64,000 nucleotides of DNA from Campylobacter concisus (GCF_003049705.1 NZ_PIRF01000007.1:54446-118445); one strand, 5' to 3'. Counted from the stretch's first letter, positions 48,555 to 57,985 are shown. Numbers and translations: made by a program. The notes: generated by a model from the letters alone, not told the origin.

Positions 48555-49298
48555 CTAAATTTCAATGCTCGTATCAAAGCAATGTTTCACCGCTCCACTA
48601 AATAAAATTTTGCCGTTTTCTAGTCTAAGACCAAGCTCCTCGCCGCTTTTTGGATAGACTTTTAGGCATTGCGCTGCGTTTAAATTTAAAGTAGCGCCGT
48701 AAAAGCAAGCCGCCATGCCAGTGCCGCAAGCTAGCGTCTCGTCCTCCACACCCCTTTCGTAGGTTCTCACCTTTAAAACTTCGCCATCAAATTTGGCTAA
48801 ATTTACATTTGCGTTGTACTTTTGACGAAGCGCCCTGCACTCTTTGACGTCAAATTCATCTAAATTTTGCGTGAAATTTACAAGGTGAGGCACGCCAGTA
48901 TCGTAAAAATACCAAGTTTTACCATTTTCATTTAGTGGCTCGCTTAAAATTTTTGGACTTGTTAGCACAACCTCGACACACTCGTTTTTAACGCTTGCCA
49001 TCACCTCGCCACTGCCGGTTAGCAGAGCAAATTCGCTCGATCTTACAAGGCCGTTTAGATAGGCATATCTAGCAGCCGCGCGCGAGCCGTTGCCACACAT
49101 CGCAGCGTAACTTCCATCACTATTGTAAAACTCCCATTTCACGCCCTTTTCGTAAGGCAAAAGCACAATAAGCCCATCAGCTCCCACGCCGTTTGTTCGG
49201 CTACAAATTTGCCTTGCTAGCTCGCTTCTGTCTTTGCTCAAAAATGTATGAAATATGACAAAATCATTGCCACTAGCGTTGTACTTTGAAACTTGCAT
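48555..49298 (-). CDS. dapF: diaminopimelate epimerase
   Basis: This 247-residue enzyme interconverts LL- and meso-diaminopimelate for lysine and murein. The two catalytic Cys regions are visible: AAMCGNGSRAAARYA and ETLACGTGMAACFYG. The start MQVSKYNASGNDFVIFH is typical. It lies 48 bases before coaE in reverse order, so coaE-dapF may form an operon. Confidence 0.97.
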   Translation of the reverse strand: MQVSKYNASGNDFVIFHTFLSKDRSELARQICSRTNGVGADGLIVLLPYEKGVKWEFYNSDGSYAAMCGNGSRAAARYAYLNGLVRSSEFALLTGSGEVMASVKNECVEVVLTSPKILSEPLNENGKTWYFYDTGVPHLVNFTQNLDEFDVKECRALRQKYNANVNLAKFDGEVLKVRTYERGVEDETLACGTGMAACFYGATLNLNAAQCLKVYPKSGEELGLRLENGKILFSGAVKHCFDTSIEI

Positions 49299-49345
49299 TA
49301 TTTTTCCTTTAAAATTGCTCTACTTTTTGCCGAATTTATATAAAC

Positions 49346-49981
49346 TCAGCCATAAATTTGCCTTAGAAATTTCTCTAGTTCGTGCTCTAAATTTTCTTTA
49401 TCGCCACTATTATCTATTATAAAATTTGCCTTTTTTCGCTTTTGCTCGATATCCATCTGAAGCTCCACTCTTACTTTTGCTTCTTCTAATTTTAGACCGT
49501 TTCGGCTCATTAGGCGGCTTAGCAAAAGCTCTTTTGGTGCGTAAATCACGGCAACATTTTTAAACTCAGCATAGCGATCCTCTTTTTCAAAAAATAAAGG
49601 GATATCAACAAAATAAACCTGCCCCAAGCACTCAAGCTTCGTAGCGCGAGATAGAATTTCTTCCTTTATCTTTGGATGCAAAATTTGCTCTAAAATTTTT
49701 AATTTTTTTGGATCATTAAAGACAATGGCACCTAGTTTTTGACGATCGATCTTGCCAACTTCGTCTAAAATTTGCTCTTTAAAAACTCTCGCTATCTCAC
49801 ATTTACAAATTTCAAGCTGTTCATGAGCGATCACGTCCGCATCAATCACGCTAAAGCCTCGCTCTTTTAGCAAATTTATAGCCGTGCTTTTACCGCTAGC
49901 AATAGAGCCTGTAATGACATAAGCGTTTGGAAATTTCTGCAAACTCGCTCCATTTTTGAAAATTGATGACAATTTTAGCAA
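49346..49981 (-). CDS. coaE: dephospho-CoA kinase
   Basis: This 211-residue P-loop kinase does the last step of CoA synthesis. Walker A is GSIASGKST near residues 26-34. FSVIDADVIAHEQL is the substrate-binding Asp block and VVYAPKELLLSRLMSRN-like VIYAPKELLLSRLMSRNGL is the lid. The first 18 residues are an extension beyond most homologues; a later start is possible. Confidence 0.94.
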   Translation of the reverse strand: MLKLSSIFKNGASLQKFPNAYVITGSIASGKSTAINLLKERGFSVIDADVIAHEQLEICKCEIARVFKEQILDEVGKIDRQKLGAIVFNDPKKLKILEQILHPKIKEEILSRATKLECLGQVYFVDIPLFFEKEDRYAEFKNVAVIYAPKELLLSRLMSRNGLKLEEAKVRVELQMDIEQKRKKANFIIDNSGDKENLEHELEKFLRQIYG

Positions 49982-50022
49982 CTTTTGGCTAAAGTTTTAA
50001 AAAATTACAAAAAAGGGCAAAG

Positions 50023-51006
50023 ATGATAAGCTATAAAGATGCTGGAGTGGATATAGATGCTGGAAATAGCTTTGTTGAGGCGATAAAGCCTTTCGTAAAA
50101 TCTACACAAACACCAAATGTTATAGGTAGCATTGGGTCATTTTCAGGAGCAGTCAGGCTACCAAGTGGATATAAAAATCCAGCTATTTTAGGTGCAACTG
50201 ATGGCGTTGGCACGAAGCTTCGTCTAGCTATCGACGCTAAGAAATTTGACGGCGTGGGCGAGGATCTAGTCGCAATGTGCGTAAATGATCTCATCTGTAA
50301 CTTCGCTACACCACTCTTTTTCCTCGACTATTACGCAACAGCAAAGCTTGAGATAGAGAGTGCCAAAGAGGTAGTAAAAAGCATCGCAAATGGCTGCAAA
50401 AAAGCCCAGTGCGCGCTGATAGGCGGTGAGACAGCCGAGATGCCATCGATGTATGAAAAGGGTGATTTTGACCTTGCTGGATTTGCCGTTGGTATCGCTG
50501 AGGCTGATGAGATCGATAGAAGCAAATTTGTAAAAGCTGGTGATGTTTTAGTCGCACTTCCAAGTAGCGGTCTGCACTCAAATGGCTTCTCTCTTGCAAG
50601 AAAAGTAGTTAGCGAGCTTGGACTAAAATTTGATGAAAAAGTAGGCGATAAAAAGCTCATCGACGTGCTTCTTGAGCCAACTAGAATTTACGTGAGCGAC
50701 TTTTTAAGTTTAAAAGATAAGATTATGGCAATGGCTCACATCACCGGTGGTGGCATAGTTGAAAACTTACCTCGCGTCTTTCCTGCTGAGCTTGGTGCAA
50801 AAGTACAAAAAAGCGCTATAAAAACACCTGAAATTTTTAAAATCATCGCTCAAAAAGTAGAAGATAGCGAGATGATGAGAACCTTTAACATGGGCGTTGG
50901 CATGATATTAGTTGTGCCAAAAGAAAATGTTGATACTGTCCTAGCTAGCAGCGATGGCTACGTGATCGGTGAAGTAGTAAATGGCAAAGGCGTAGAGCTA
51001 GTTTAA
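50023..51006 (+). CDS. purM: phosphoribosylformylglycinamidine cyclo-ligase
   Basis: This 327-residue ATP-dependent enzyme makes AIR in purine synthesis. Visible are YKDAGVDIDAGNSFVE at the start, GATDGVGTKLRLA, ALIGGETAEMPSMY and AHITGGGIVENLPR. The stop shares one base with the next start (TAATG). Confidence 0.97.
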   Translation: MISYKDAGVDIDAGNSFVEAIKPFVKSTQTPNVIGSIGSFSGAVRLPSGYKNPAILGATDGVGTKLRLAIDAKKFDGVGEDLVAMCVNDLICNFATPLFFLDYYATAKLEIESAKEVVKSIANGCKKAQCALIGGETAEMPSMYEKGDFDLAGFAVGIAEADEIDRSKFVKAGDVLVALPSSGLHSNGFSLARKVVSELGLKFDEKVGDKKLIDVLLEPTRIYVSDFLSLKDKIMAMAHITGGGIVENLPRVFPAELGAKVQKSAIKTPEIFKIIAQKVEDSEMMRTFNMGVGMILVVPKENVDTVLASSDGYVIGEVVNGKGVELV

Positions 51007-51263
51007 TGCAAAGAAATAGCGAAAAACGCCTGCTAAGGACTGAAAATAAAAGCTTTTTTGATCTTAGCATTTATAAGTATATAGGCTGTTTTGGCGTGCT
51101 AGAAAGCGATATCAAAAAACTTGATCTCTATAGTCACTGGTGCAAGGTCTCACGTGCCTCTACTATGCTCTGCGTCACGCATGATAGCGGCGAGAGTGAC
51201 AACCTAGTCTATCTATATGACTGGGAGAAATTTAGCCGTATCTACATAAATACAGGAAATTGA
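51006..51263 (+). CDS. small protein of unknown function
   Basis: This 85-residue protein has no signal peptide or membrane segment and three cysteines (IGCFG, HWCKV, MLCVT). The ATG overlaps the purM stop by one base. The RDD protein gene follows after one base. This places it firmly in an operon with purM. No domain is recognised. Confidence 0.75.
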   Translation: MQRNSEKRLLRTENKSFFDLSIYKYIGCFGVLESDIKKLDLYSHWCKVSRASTMLCVTHDSGESDNLVYLYDWEKFSRIYINTGN

Positions 51264-51264
51264 G

Positions 51265-51687
51265 TTGGCAAAACAAAAGGCAAAAATCGCACCTGTTTGG
51301 GCTAGAGTAAAGGCATTTATCATCGATCTTTTTATCATCGGTATGCCTATATTTTATGCGACAACATATCTTGTGCTTGATGGCAAAGAGGCATTTTTGC
51401 ATAACCAAATTGCCATTTTTGGTGCAAATAGCCTGATCTCACTTATAATGTGCCTTTTTTTTAGCATAAAAGCACAAACTCCAGGCTACAAAGCACAAGA
51501 AATTTATCTAATAAACCTAAAAACCGGTAGAAAACTAAGCTTTTTTCACACCATCTTGCGCCAAATTTGCTTTGCCTTTGCTGGCTTTAGCATACTTGGA
51601 CTTTGCCTTTGTTTTTTTAGAAAAGACAAACTAAATCTGCACGACATCATCACTCAATCAGCTGCCGTGCAAAGATCAGAGGGATAA
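51265..51687 (+). CDS. RDD-family membrane protein
   Basis: This 140-residue protein has the RDD pattern: APVWARVKAFIIDLFIIG (Arg and Asp in the first helix) and KDKLNLHDIITQSAAVQ at the end. Three hydrophobic helices are present. It uses a TTG start with AGGAAA upstream. The role is unknown. It converges on thiD with a three-base gap. Confidence 0.88.
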   Translation: MAKQKAKIAPVWARVKAFIIDLFIIGMPIFYATTYLVLDGKEAFLHNQIAIFGANSLISLIMCLFFSIKAQTPGYKAQEIYLINLKTGRKLSFFHTILRQICFAFAGFSILGLCLCFFRKDKLNLHDIITQSAAVQRSEG

Positions 51688-51690
51688 ATT

Positions 51691-52425
51691 TTACTTCGCT
51701 CCATGCCAAAGTAGGCGATTTTTACCAAGTTTTGTATCTATGCTCTCTTTTATGATAGAGCAAATATACTCTTTTGAAAGTTGTATAGACTCCTCTAAGC
51801 TCTTGCCCTTTGCTAAAAAGCAAGCAAGTGCAGTTGAGAAGCTACAACCAGTTCCACTCATTACAAGCGGATTAACAAGTGGGGTTTTAAAATTTCTTAG
51901 CGAACCATCTTTTTTATAAAGTGTGTCTATACTGCTATCTTCGCTGATATGTTTCTTTACGATAACATCACAAGGCAAATCTTTATAATCATCACCAAAA
52001 AGTACATTTGCCTCATCTAAATTTGGAGTAGTTACCGTTGCTAAGCCCATTAGCTCTTTTAGTTTTGCCACCGCACTATCTTTTATAAGCTTGTGTCCGC
52101 TTTTTGAGACACAAACTGGATCAAGCACTACTTTGGTGTTTTGAGTTAGTAAAAACTCACGCACCACCTCCATGATCTCTTCACTAAATAGCATGCCAAT
52201 TTTTATCGCATCAAAGCTAAATTCTTCCGCAAGCGTATTTAGCTGATCTTTGACAAAACTAGGCTCTAAGCAAACTACACTCTTTACAGCGTCCGTAGTC
52301 TCAGCGACCAAAGAAGTTACCGCTGTTGCACTATAACAATTAAGCCTAGCACATGTTTTTATATCTGCTTGAAGCCCAGCTGTGCCACTATTACAAGAGC
52401 CTGCGATGATTAGAATTTTTTTCAT
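51691..52425 (-). CDS. thiD: hydroxymethylpyrimidine/phosphomethylpyrimidine kinase
   Basis: This 244-residue ribokinase-fold enzyme acts in thiamine synthesis. It has GSCNSGTAGLQADIKTCARL at the start, slightly off the usual SDSSGGAGIQAD block. VVLDPVCVSKSGHKL and MSGTGCSFSTALACFLA follow, with the anion-hole and catalytic GTGC region. No other thi gene is adjacent. Confidence 0.92.
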   Translation of the reverse strand: MKKILIIAGSCNSGTAGLQADIKTCARLNCYSATAVTSLVAETTDAVKSVVCLEPSFVKDQLNTLAEEFSFDAIKIGMLFSEEIMEVVREFLLTQNTKVVLDPVCVSKSGHKLIKDSAVAKLKELMGLATVTTPNLDEANVLFGDDYKDLPCDVIVKKHISEDSSIDTLYKKDGSLRNFKTPLVNPLVMSGTGCSFSTALACFLAKGKSLEESIQLSKEYICSIIKESIDTKLGKNRLLWHGAK

Positions 52426-52517
52426 CGTTTTCCTTTGAAGTTTTTGGCTTATTATAGAGGATATTAGATAAATTTGAGTTTTTTAAAACAGAAGAAATTT
52501 GAGCAAAAAGCTCAAAT

Positions 52518-53087
52518 TTATGAAAGTTTATTTAAGTCGTTATCGATATCTATATATATCGTAGTTGCGTTAAGATTTGTATGCTCAAAGCTAGGATCTA
52601 TCTGCTTATCGCTCTCTTTATGTTCGTTTATTTTAGCTAAAAGATCATCTTCTCTTAATCCATGCTCATTTATTAAATTTGGATCTATTTCATTAAAACT
52701 AATATTTACGCTAGCCTCATCATTTGGCTCTTCTTGCTCTAAATTGGTTGCGCTAAGAATATCATCTACTTTTTCATTTATATGATCTAAAATCGATACA
52801 TAATCATTGCCAAGAAGTGCTTTAAACAATGCGTCAGTATCTATACTAGACTCACCAATATCATCGCTTACTACGCTACTATCTAGCCAAAGAGTATCGT
52901 ATCCATTTATTGATATATCTTGTCCATCATTTGCAGTGATTGTAATGCTTGCACTTTCGCTCTCGCCCTTTATAGCCTCTCCGATATATACTTTATCATT
53001 TACGTCTAAAACTCTTACATGATCATTTTGGTCTATCGCTATAACATCAGATGAAACGCTTTTAACTATACCAGCTACTGCTGCCAT
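52518..53087 (-). CDS. stand-alone retention-module protein (LapA-type N-terminal domain)
   Basis: This 189-residue acidic protein opens with MAAVAGIVKSVSSDVIAID, then VRVLDVNDKVYIGEAI, AND-x-GQDISINGYDTLWLDSS. This is the retention-module pattern that normally begins giant type I-secreted adhesins of the LapA/BapA class and lodges in the outer-membrane exporter. Here the module is followed only by about 100 acidic residues and a stop, not by adhesive repeats. The true gene could be a truncated adhesin or a small accessory protein. It lies 90 bases after the response regulator gene. Confidence 0.75.
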   Translation of the reverse strand: MAAVAGIVKSVSSDVIAIDQNDHVRVLDVNDKVYIGEAIKGESESASITITANDGQDISINGYDTLWLDSSVVSDDIGESSIDTDALFKALLGNDYVSILDHINEKVDDILSATNLEQEEPNDEASVNISFNEIDPNLINEHGLREDDLLAKINEHKESDKQIDPSFEHTNLNATTIYIDIDNDLNKLS

Positions 53088-53177
53088 CTTTATTCCTTAT
53101 TTTTATTTGTCGGTATTTTAGTATATTTAATTACTTTTGTATATTGTACTATGGTACAAGGTAGCGATAATCCTAAA

Positions 53178-53858
53178 TCATTCAGATTTTGTGATTAAAA
53201 TATATCCACTCTCGCTGATATTTTTAAATTTCACGCCAAGCTCACGTTTTAGACGAAGTATCACATTTTGGATAGCTGCCTTGCTAACATCGCTTTCATA
53301 GACAAATTCTTCTATCATCTCATAAGTAACTAGCTTATTTAGATTATAAGCAAAGAGCCAAAATATCTTATTTTGTAAAAAGCTAAGATAAATTTCAATG
53401 CCGTTTTTATAAATTTTCTCTCTTTTTAAATTTATACTCACCTCATCGCTTAAATAAACTAGCTTTTCATCTCGTTCAAAACTTAAACTAATAAGCATTG
53501 CTCTAAGATCCTTCATATCAATAGGCTTTTTTAAAAAGAGCATCGCCCCTTCCTCCATGCTTTTTATCAAATTTTCATCGCTATCATAAGAGGTAAAGAC
53601 AATAAATTTTTGGTGCGGCTTTGTACGTTTCATCTCATTCATCATCTCAAAGCCATTAAGCACTGGCATGTGAATATCGCTCATCACGATATCAAAACAT
53701 TGCTTTTTAAATTTCTCCACACCATCTTGTCCATTGCAAGCACCAATTACCTGCTCGCAATAAGGTTTAAGCCCGCTAATAATAAGCTCTCTTGCCATAT
53801 CGTCATCTTCGACTACCAAGACGGACGTCTTTTTTAAAATTTCTAAGACTTCTTGCAT
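53178..53858 (-). CDS. response regulator with winged-helix output
   Basis: This 226-residue protein has a receiver domain with VLVVEDDDMA acidic pocket, phospho-acceptor Asp61 in VMSDIHMPVLNG, Thr/Ser at FTSYDSD and Lys in FLKKP. An OmpR/PhoB-type winged helix follows (QNKIFWLFAYNL, VILRLKRELGVKFKNISESGYIL). It starts one base after the stop of the partner kinase frame. The target is unknown. Confidence 0.93.
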   Translation of the reverse strand: MQEVLEILKKTSVLVVEDDDMARELIISGLKPYCEQVIGACNGQDGVEKFKKQCFDIVMSDIHMPVLNGFEMMNEMKRTKPHQKFIVFTSYDSDENLIKSMEEGAMLFLKKPIDMKDLRAMLISLSFERDEKLVYLSDEVSINLKREKIYKNGIEIYLSFLQNKIFWLFAYNLNKLVTYEMIEEFVYESDVSKAAIQNVILRLKRELGVKFKNISESGYILITKSE

Positions 53859-53859
53859 T

Positions 53860-54183
53860 TTAGTCCTTTAAATTTATATCAAAACTTAGTTCAAACACCG
53901 TTGGCTTTGCGTTATTTACGAGCCTTACGTCGCCATTTAGCTTTTCTTGCGCTAGCTTTTTAGCAAAATAAAGCCCTATGCCATTTCCTTGCTTTTTGGT
54001 GGTATTTAGCCAAGTAAAAATTTTCTCGCTCATTTGCTCGCTTACGCCATTTCCATTGTCATGAACTCCGATGTAGCATTTATCTTCAAAGCTCCTAAAT
54101 TTTATCTCGATGATACGTTTTAGTGGCTCATCTTTGTAGCTTTCAACAAGTGAGTCTTTTGCGTTATGTATTAGGATTAACAA
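53860..54183 (-). pseudogene. histidine kinase, C-terminal ATPase part of a frameshifted gene
   Basis: The 107 residues hold the ATP-binding end of a kinase: IHNAKDSL (N-box), VHDNGNGVSEQM (G1) and QGNGIGLYFAKKL (G2). The frame joins the upstream sensor part if one C is removed near AATCCTAATA, which would read NLIHNAKDSL continuously. It has only a TTG start inside the upstream frame. I take it as the 3' part of one kinase gene split by a +1 change. Confidence 0.8.
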
Positions 54184-55510
54184 AAATTTGTTGGATTATA
54201 TTTTCTATCTGACGAACTTTTTGTTCATTAAAACCACTAAATTTTACACTAACATTTGCACGGCTTAGCTCTGTGTGCATGAGGGTTATTAGATTTTTAA
54301 TGCTTGTTTGTACCTCAAATTCGCTCACGTTTTCAGCGCTTTTGTAAAAATTTCTAAAAATTTCAATAGTACTTGAAAGAAGTTTGACCGAGCTTTGTCC
54401 TTTTTCAAGTAAATTTATTAGCTCCTCGTCGCTTAATTTACCTTCTTTTTTTAACATTATGCACGAGCTTAACATTAGTTTTAGCGAATTTACCGGCTGA
54501 ATGAATTGATGATTGATACCACTTATTAGCTCGCCAGCCTCACTCATTTTAGCTCTATGAGTTAGCAATGTCTCATACTCATCTTGTATCTTTTTTATCT
54601 TGTTATACATAAAATTATGAAGGATGTTTGCCAAAAATGTGAGCGCAACGAAGGCAAAGAGCAAGCTTAGAGCATTTTTTAAAGCTTCTTTTGTTAAAGC
54701 TGAAATTTCCTCTTCGTTATTTGTGCCAGCTCCTATGAACCAATTTATCGTTGGTATCTCAGCTACTTGGATTAAATTTTGTCCTATTTTTAAGCTTGTA
54801 ATGTCTTCGTCTTTTAAAAACAACTCTTTAAATTTCTCCTCGATCTCTTTTTTTAAAGCAAGATCAGGTATCGATGTTAAAATTTCACCGCTATGAGTCA
54901 CCAAAAATGAGTAAGAATTTGGTGCAAGGCTAAAATTTTTAATGCTGTTAAAGATATTTTCTATACGCACGACGCCACAAAGCGCTGCTTTAAATTTCGC
55001 TTGTTTTGTGACTGGAACGCATAAATTTAGAGTTGAGCCTTTTAAAATTTTATGTTTTTGCATGAAATTTACGCTTGGGGCATTTGTATTTTTTGTCTCG
55101 ACATACCAGATAAGCCCTGCTCTTTCACTTTTTGGCATAACTTCTTCTAAAATTTTCTCTCCATCTACAAAAATTTCTCCATCATCCCTTAAAAGCTGCA
55201 TTAGATCAAATTCTTTTGCGTTTTGTTTAAAGAGCTTTATAAAGCCAGCTATCTTTTCATCGTCATCTACGATGCCTGCATTTTGTATAAATTTTGACGC
55301 ACGAATGAGTGAATTTATCCGCTCATCAAGCCAAATTTGAAAGTTATTTACGATATTTTTGCTGACTGCTATGTTATTTTTATCAGATAGCTCTATGATT
55401 TTCTCTTTTGCATTGCTATAAATATTTAGCCCAAGAAGTATTACAAAAAGGCTAGCAAGCAAGATGATGGCGTAGATTTTAATATTTTGTGATTTTAAAT
55501 TAATACCCAT
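54164..55510 (-). pseudogene. histidine kinase, sensor and H-box part of a frameshifted gene
   Basis: The 448 residues contain a transmembrane helix at about 12-30 and a periplasmic dCache-like sensor (about 35-275) with WYVETKNTNAPS and GSTLNLCVPVT. A second helix lies at about 277-298, and the dimerisation helix has His334 in SGINHQFIQPVNSL. The frame then ends in QQIFVNPNT just before the N-box. The ATPase part continues in another frame (53860-54183). As sequenced the kinase cannot work as one chain; dCache sensors of this kind bind amino acids or carboxylates. Confidence 0.85.
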
Positions 55511-55555
55511 ACGTGCAGTATATCCTAAGTTAGCCCAAATTTGGGCTAACTAAAT

Positions 55556-56176
55556 TCATTTTAAAAAGGATAAAAGCTTTGAAACGAGCATAAGTGCAAG
55601 CACTACAAAACAAACACTAAATCCAAGCAGCGTGCAATCAGCCATCGACATAAATTTAGATGATGGCACAAGATACCAGCCGTCCGCATAAAGATCAACT
55701 ATGCTCTTTTGCAAATCACTTAGCACCACGCCATCAGGTACCATAGGGCTGTCATATCCGCAGTCTCCCGTTGGCATAAACCAGTCAGGCGCCCACTTCT
55801 CAAGCGGCAAACCAAATGGATAGTGTGGCTCAGTAGAGCAGCCCTGCACACCAAAAGGATCATCGCCATGCACCGCATCGTGGATTTTAGCTAGCTTTAC
55901 GCTATACATTATGCCCTGCACCGCTCCCCAAAAGGCAAAGCCGTAGCCAATTAGAGCAAAGAACAAATTTTTAGGATTTATCATAGCGATCACGCCGCCA
56001 AGCGCCATACATAAAAATGCAAAACGTATATAGACGCACTGCTCGCAAGGTGGCATATAGGCGTAGTTTTGAAAGAGCGAGTGCGCGATAACGACAAGCC
56101 CAACGCTTACAAAAACTAAGATCGCCCAAGAGATGCGTGAGTCTTGAAATTTAGCCATTTTTTTAAAAAAGCTCAT
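55556..56176 (-). CDS. dsbI: disulfide bond formation protein DsbI
   Basis: This 206-residue DsbB-family membrane protein passes electrons from DsbL to quinone. The first periplasmic pair is Cys44/Cys47 in PPCEQCVY; the second is Cys113 and Cys139 (QGCSTE and GDCGYD). Four or more hydrophobic helices are visible. It follows dsbL by eight bases. With assT nearby this reproduces the AssT-DsbL-DsbI set known from uropathogenic E. coli and Campylobacter. Confidence 0.93.
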   Translation of the reverse strand: MSFFKKMAKFQDSRISWAILVFVSVGLVVIAHSLFQNYAYMPPCEQCVYIRFAFLCMALGGVIAMINPKNLFFALIGYGFAFWGAVQGIMYSVKLAKIHDAVHGDDPFGVQGCSTEPHYPFGLPLEKWAPDWFMPTGDCGYDSPMVPDGVVLSDLQKSIVDLYADGWYLVPSSKFMSMADCTLLGFSVCFVVLALMLVSKLLSFLK

Positions 56177-56184
56177 GTGGCGCC

Positions 56185-56841
56185 TTATTTTTTAAGAAGC
56201 TCTTCGATGAGTGCTGCCATGCCGTCAAGCGAGCTGATTGATTTTGTCATGATGAGATATTTGCCATTTACGACAAATGCTGGCACGCCTTGAATTTTAG
56301 CCACGTCATAGCTCTCGTCCCACTTTTTAAGTAGCTCAGTCACTTTTGGATTAGCCAGTTCTTTTTCGTAGTCTGCTTTGCTAACACCAGCAGCATCAAG
56401 CCCAGTCTTTAAAAAGCCCTCAGCGTCTTTGCCATCGCTCCAGCGCTCTTTTTTGTCATGATAAGCTTTGTAGTAGGCAAATTTAGCCTTTTTAAATAGC
56501 GAATTTTCATCAAACAAGCTCACTCCCTTTGCCTCGTCCATAACGATAAGCACGGCAAAGACCTTGCTCGCAACCTCGCCGTAATCGCCCTTTGTCTTTA
56601 GGTGAAATGGCTCATATTTTAGGCCAGGGATTTTCTCAACTACCTTTGGAGTGACGCTCTTGTCGTATTTGTAGCAAAATGGGCAAGCATAGCTAAAAAT
56701 TTTAACTAGCGTATTTTGTCCCACACTTAGTGGCTTTTCAAGCTTGACGTAGTCCTCGCCCTCGCTAAATGCACTAGCACTAATCGCTCCAGCCACCGCA
56801 ACGGCAAAGATTGCCTTACTAAATTTAGATAGAAAACTCAT
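56185..56841 (-). CDS. dsbL: thiol:disulfide interchange protein DsbL
   Basis: This 218-residue periplasmic thioredoxin-fold oxidase has a signal peptide and the active site YACPFCYKY (Cys53, Cys56). CPFC is the motif typical of DsbL rather than DsbA (CPHC). The cis-proline loop GVPAFVVNGKY lies near the C-terminus. DsbL oxidises the AssT disulfide in known systems. The neighbouring assT has a matching Cys pair. Confidence 0.93.
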   Translation of the reverse strand: MSFLSKFSKAIFAVAVAGAISASAFSEGEDYVKLEKPLSVGQNTLVKIFSYACPFCYKYDKSVTPKVVEKIPGLKYEPFHLKTKGDYGEVASKVFAVLIVMDEAKGVSLFDENSLFKKAKFAYYKAYHDKKERWSDGKDAEGFLKTGLDAAGVSKADYEKELANPKVTELLKKWDESYDVAKIQGVPAFVVNGKYLIMTKSISSLDGMAALIEELLKK

Positions 56842-56956
56842 GATGATCTCCTTTGGATGATTTATTTTGAGTTATTCTACAACCAAGCTCAACCGCAAAT
56901 TTAACGCTAGAATAAATTTTGGCTGAAATTTATAAGATATTGCATTGATTAAAAAT

Positions 56957-57703
56957 TTAATTTTTGCTAGAGCTTATCTCATTTATTGCTGATAATGCGT
57001 TTAAAGCACTTGGATAGCCTATAAATGGTATAAGTGTCGTAACAACGCTTATTAGTTTAGCTCTATCGTTGCCGATGCCAAAATTTGCAGCAATGTGCCC
57101 TAAAAGCTGTGGTTTTGCAAAGCCAAGAGTCGTGATATAGACAAATGTCAAAAGCTCTCTAAGCTCTAAGCTAAGCCCATCTCTTGCATAAAAATCGCCA
57201 AAGCAGTTTTGCGATAAAAACTCCATTATATGTTTTTGATCATTTGGCATTGATGCGATAAATTTATCAACCGCTGGGAAGAGTTTTCTTTGTATCTCAA
57301 GGCCTCGTTCACCTCTGCCTTCTCTTGATTTTTTAGGCATATTTTCAGGCTCTATATAGCGCTCATTAAAAATTTCATCAGCTAAAAATATACAATCTTC
57401 TACTTTGCCAAGCCCAGCATAAGGCACTGCTTGATATAAAATTTCTCTTATCTCTTTTGCTGATATGCCTACATTTAAAGCAGCCCTAACGAAGCTTTTA
57501 AATGAGCTTTTTGCACCTTTACTCACGCAAAGAGAGGCGATGATAACCGAAAGTCTTGTTTTTTCATCAATATTTATCACTTCACTAATATCGCCTAAAA
57601 AATTTAAATAATCCTCTAAAAAGCTAGCGTTGCTCTCTTCAAGCTCACTTTTTGAATCAAACCAATTTTTATAAATTTTCTTTGCATTGTAAGTTAGTGT
57701 CAT
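56957..57703 (-). CDS. carboxymuconolactone decarboxylase-family protein (two CMD domains)
   Basis: This 248-residue protein is made of two CMD (AhpD-like) helical repeats: TRLSVIIASLCVSKGA...FVRAALNVGISAKEIREILYQ, here seen as ALNVGISAKEIREI, and ELLTFVYITTLGFAKPQLLGHIAANFGIGNDR. The peroxidase-type CxxC is absent, so AhpD activity is unlikely. Its position between dsbL and assT may be chance. The substrate is unknown. Confidence 0.85.
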   Translation of the reverse strand: MTLTYNAKKIYKNWFDSKSELEESNASFLEDYLNFLGDISEVINIDEKTRLSVIIASLCVSKGAKSSFKSFVRAALNVGISAKEIREILYQAVPYAGLGKVEDCIFLADEIFNERYIEPENMPKKSREGRGERGLEIQRKLFPAVDKFIASMPNDQKHIMEFLSQNCFGDFYARDGLSLELRELLTFVYITTLGFAKPQLLGHIAANFGIGNDRAKLISVVTTLIPFIGYPSALNALSAINEISSSKN

Positions 57704-57835
57704 AAGTTCTGCTCCATTGTTTAGGGCTGATTATAAGTACTAAAGCGTAAATGCTAGCTTAAGGTCCAAAAAGACAAAAATTTTTAATATAAATTTAGAT
57801 TTTAAGCTATTATAAAGTTTATCGTGATTTTTATG

Positions 57836-57925
57836 TTATAAGGTTTTATTACAATTACGAAGGACGCAATATTTTTTATTACTCCTTTTACCTATTTTAA
57901 GCCTTGGGCGTTCCAAGGCTTTTTC
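57836..57925 (+). ncRNA. candidate short RNA or attenuator upstream of assT
   Basis: A perfect eight-base stem AGCCTTGG-GCGTT-CCAAGGCT followed by TTTTTC (57900-57925) forms an intrinsic terminator on the plus strand, yet no gene precedes it. A possible -10 TATAAG lies at 57836-57841. The stretch in between contains TTACTCCTTTTACC, complementary to a Shine-Dalgarno sequence. It could be a free small RNA, or an attenuated leader of assT, which starts 61 bases after the terminator. Confidence 0.5.
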
Positions 57926-57985
57926 TAAATTTTATAAGCTTTATGAGTAGAGTTTATAAAATTTAATTTATCTAAAGGAGATGTT

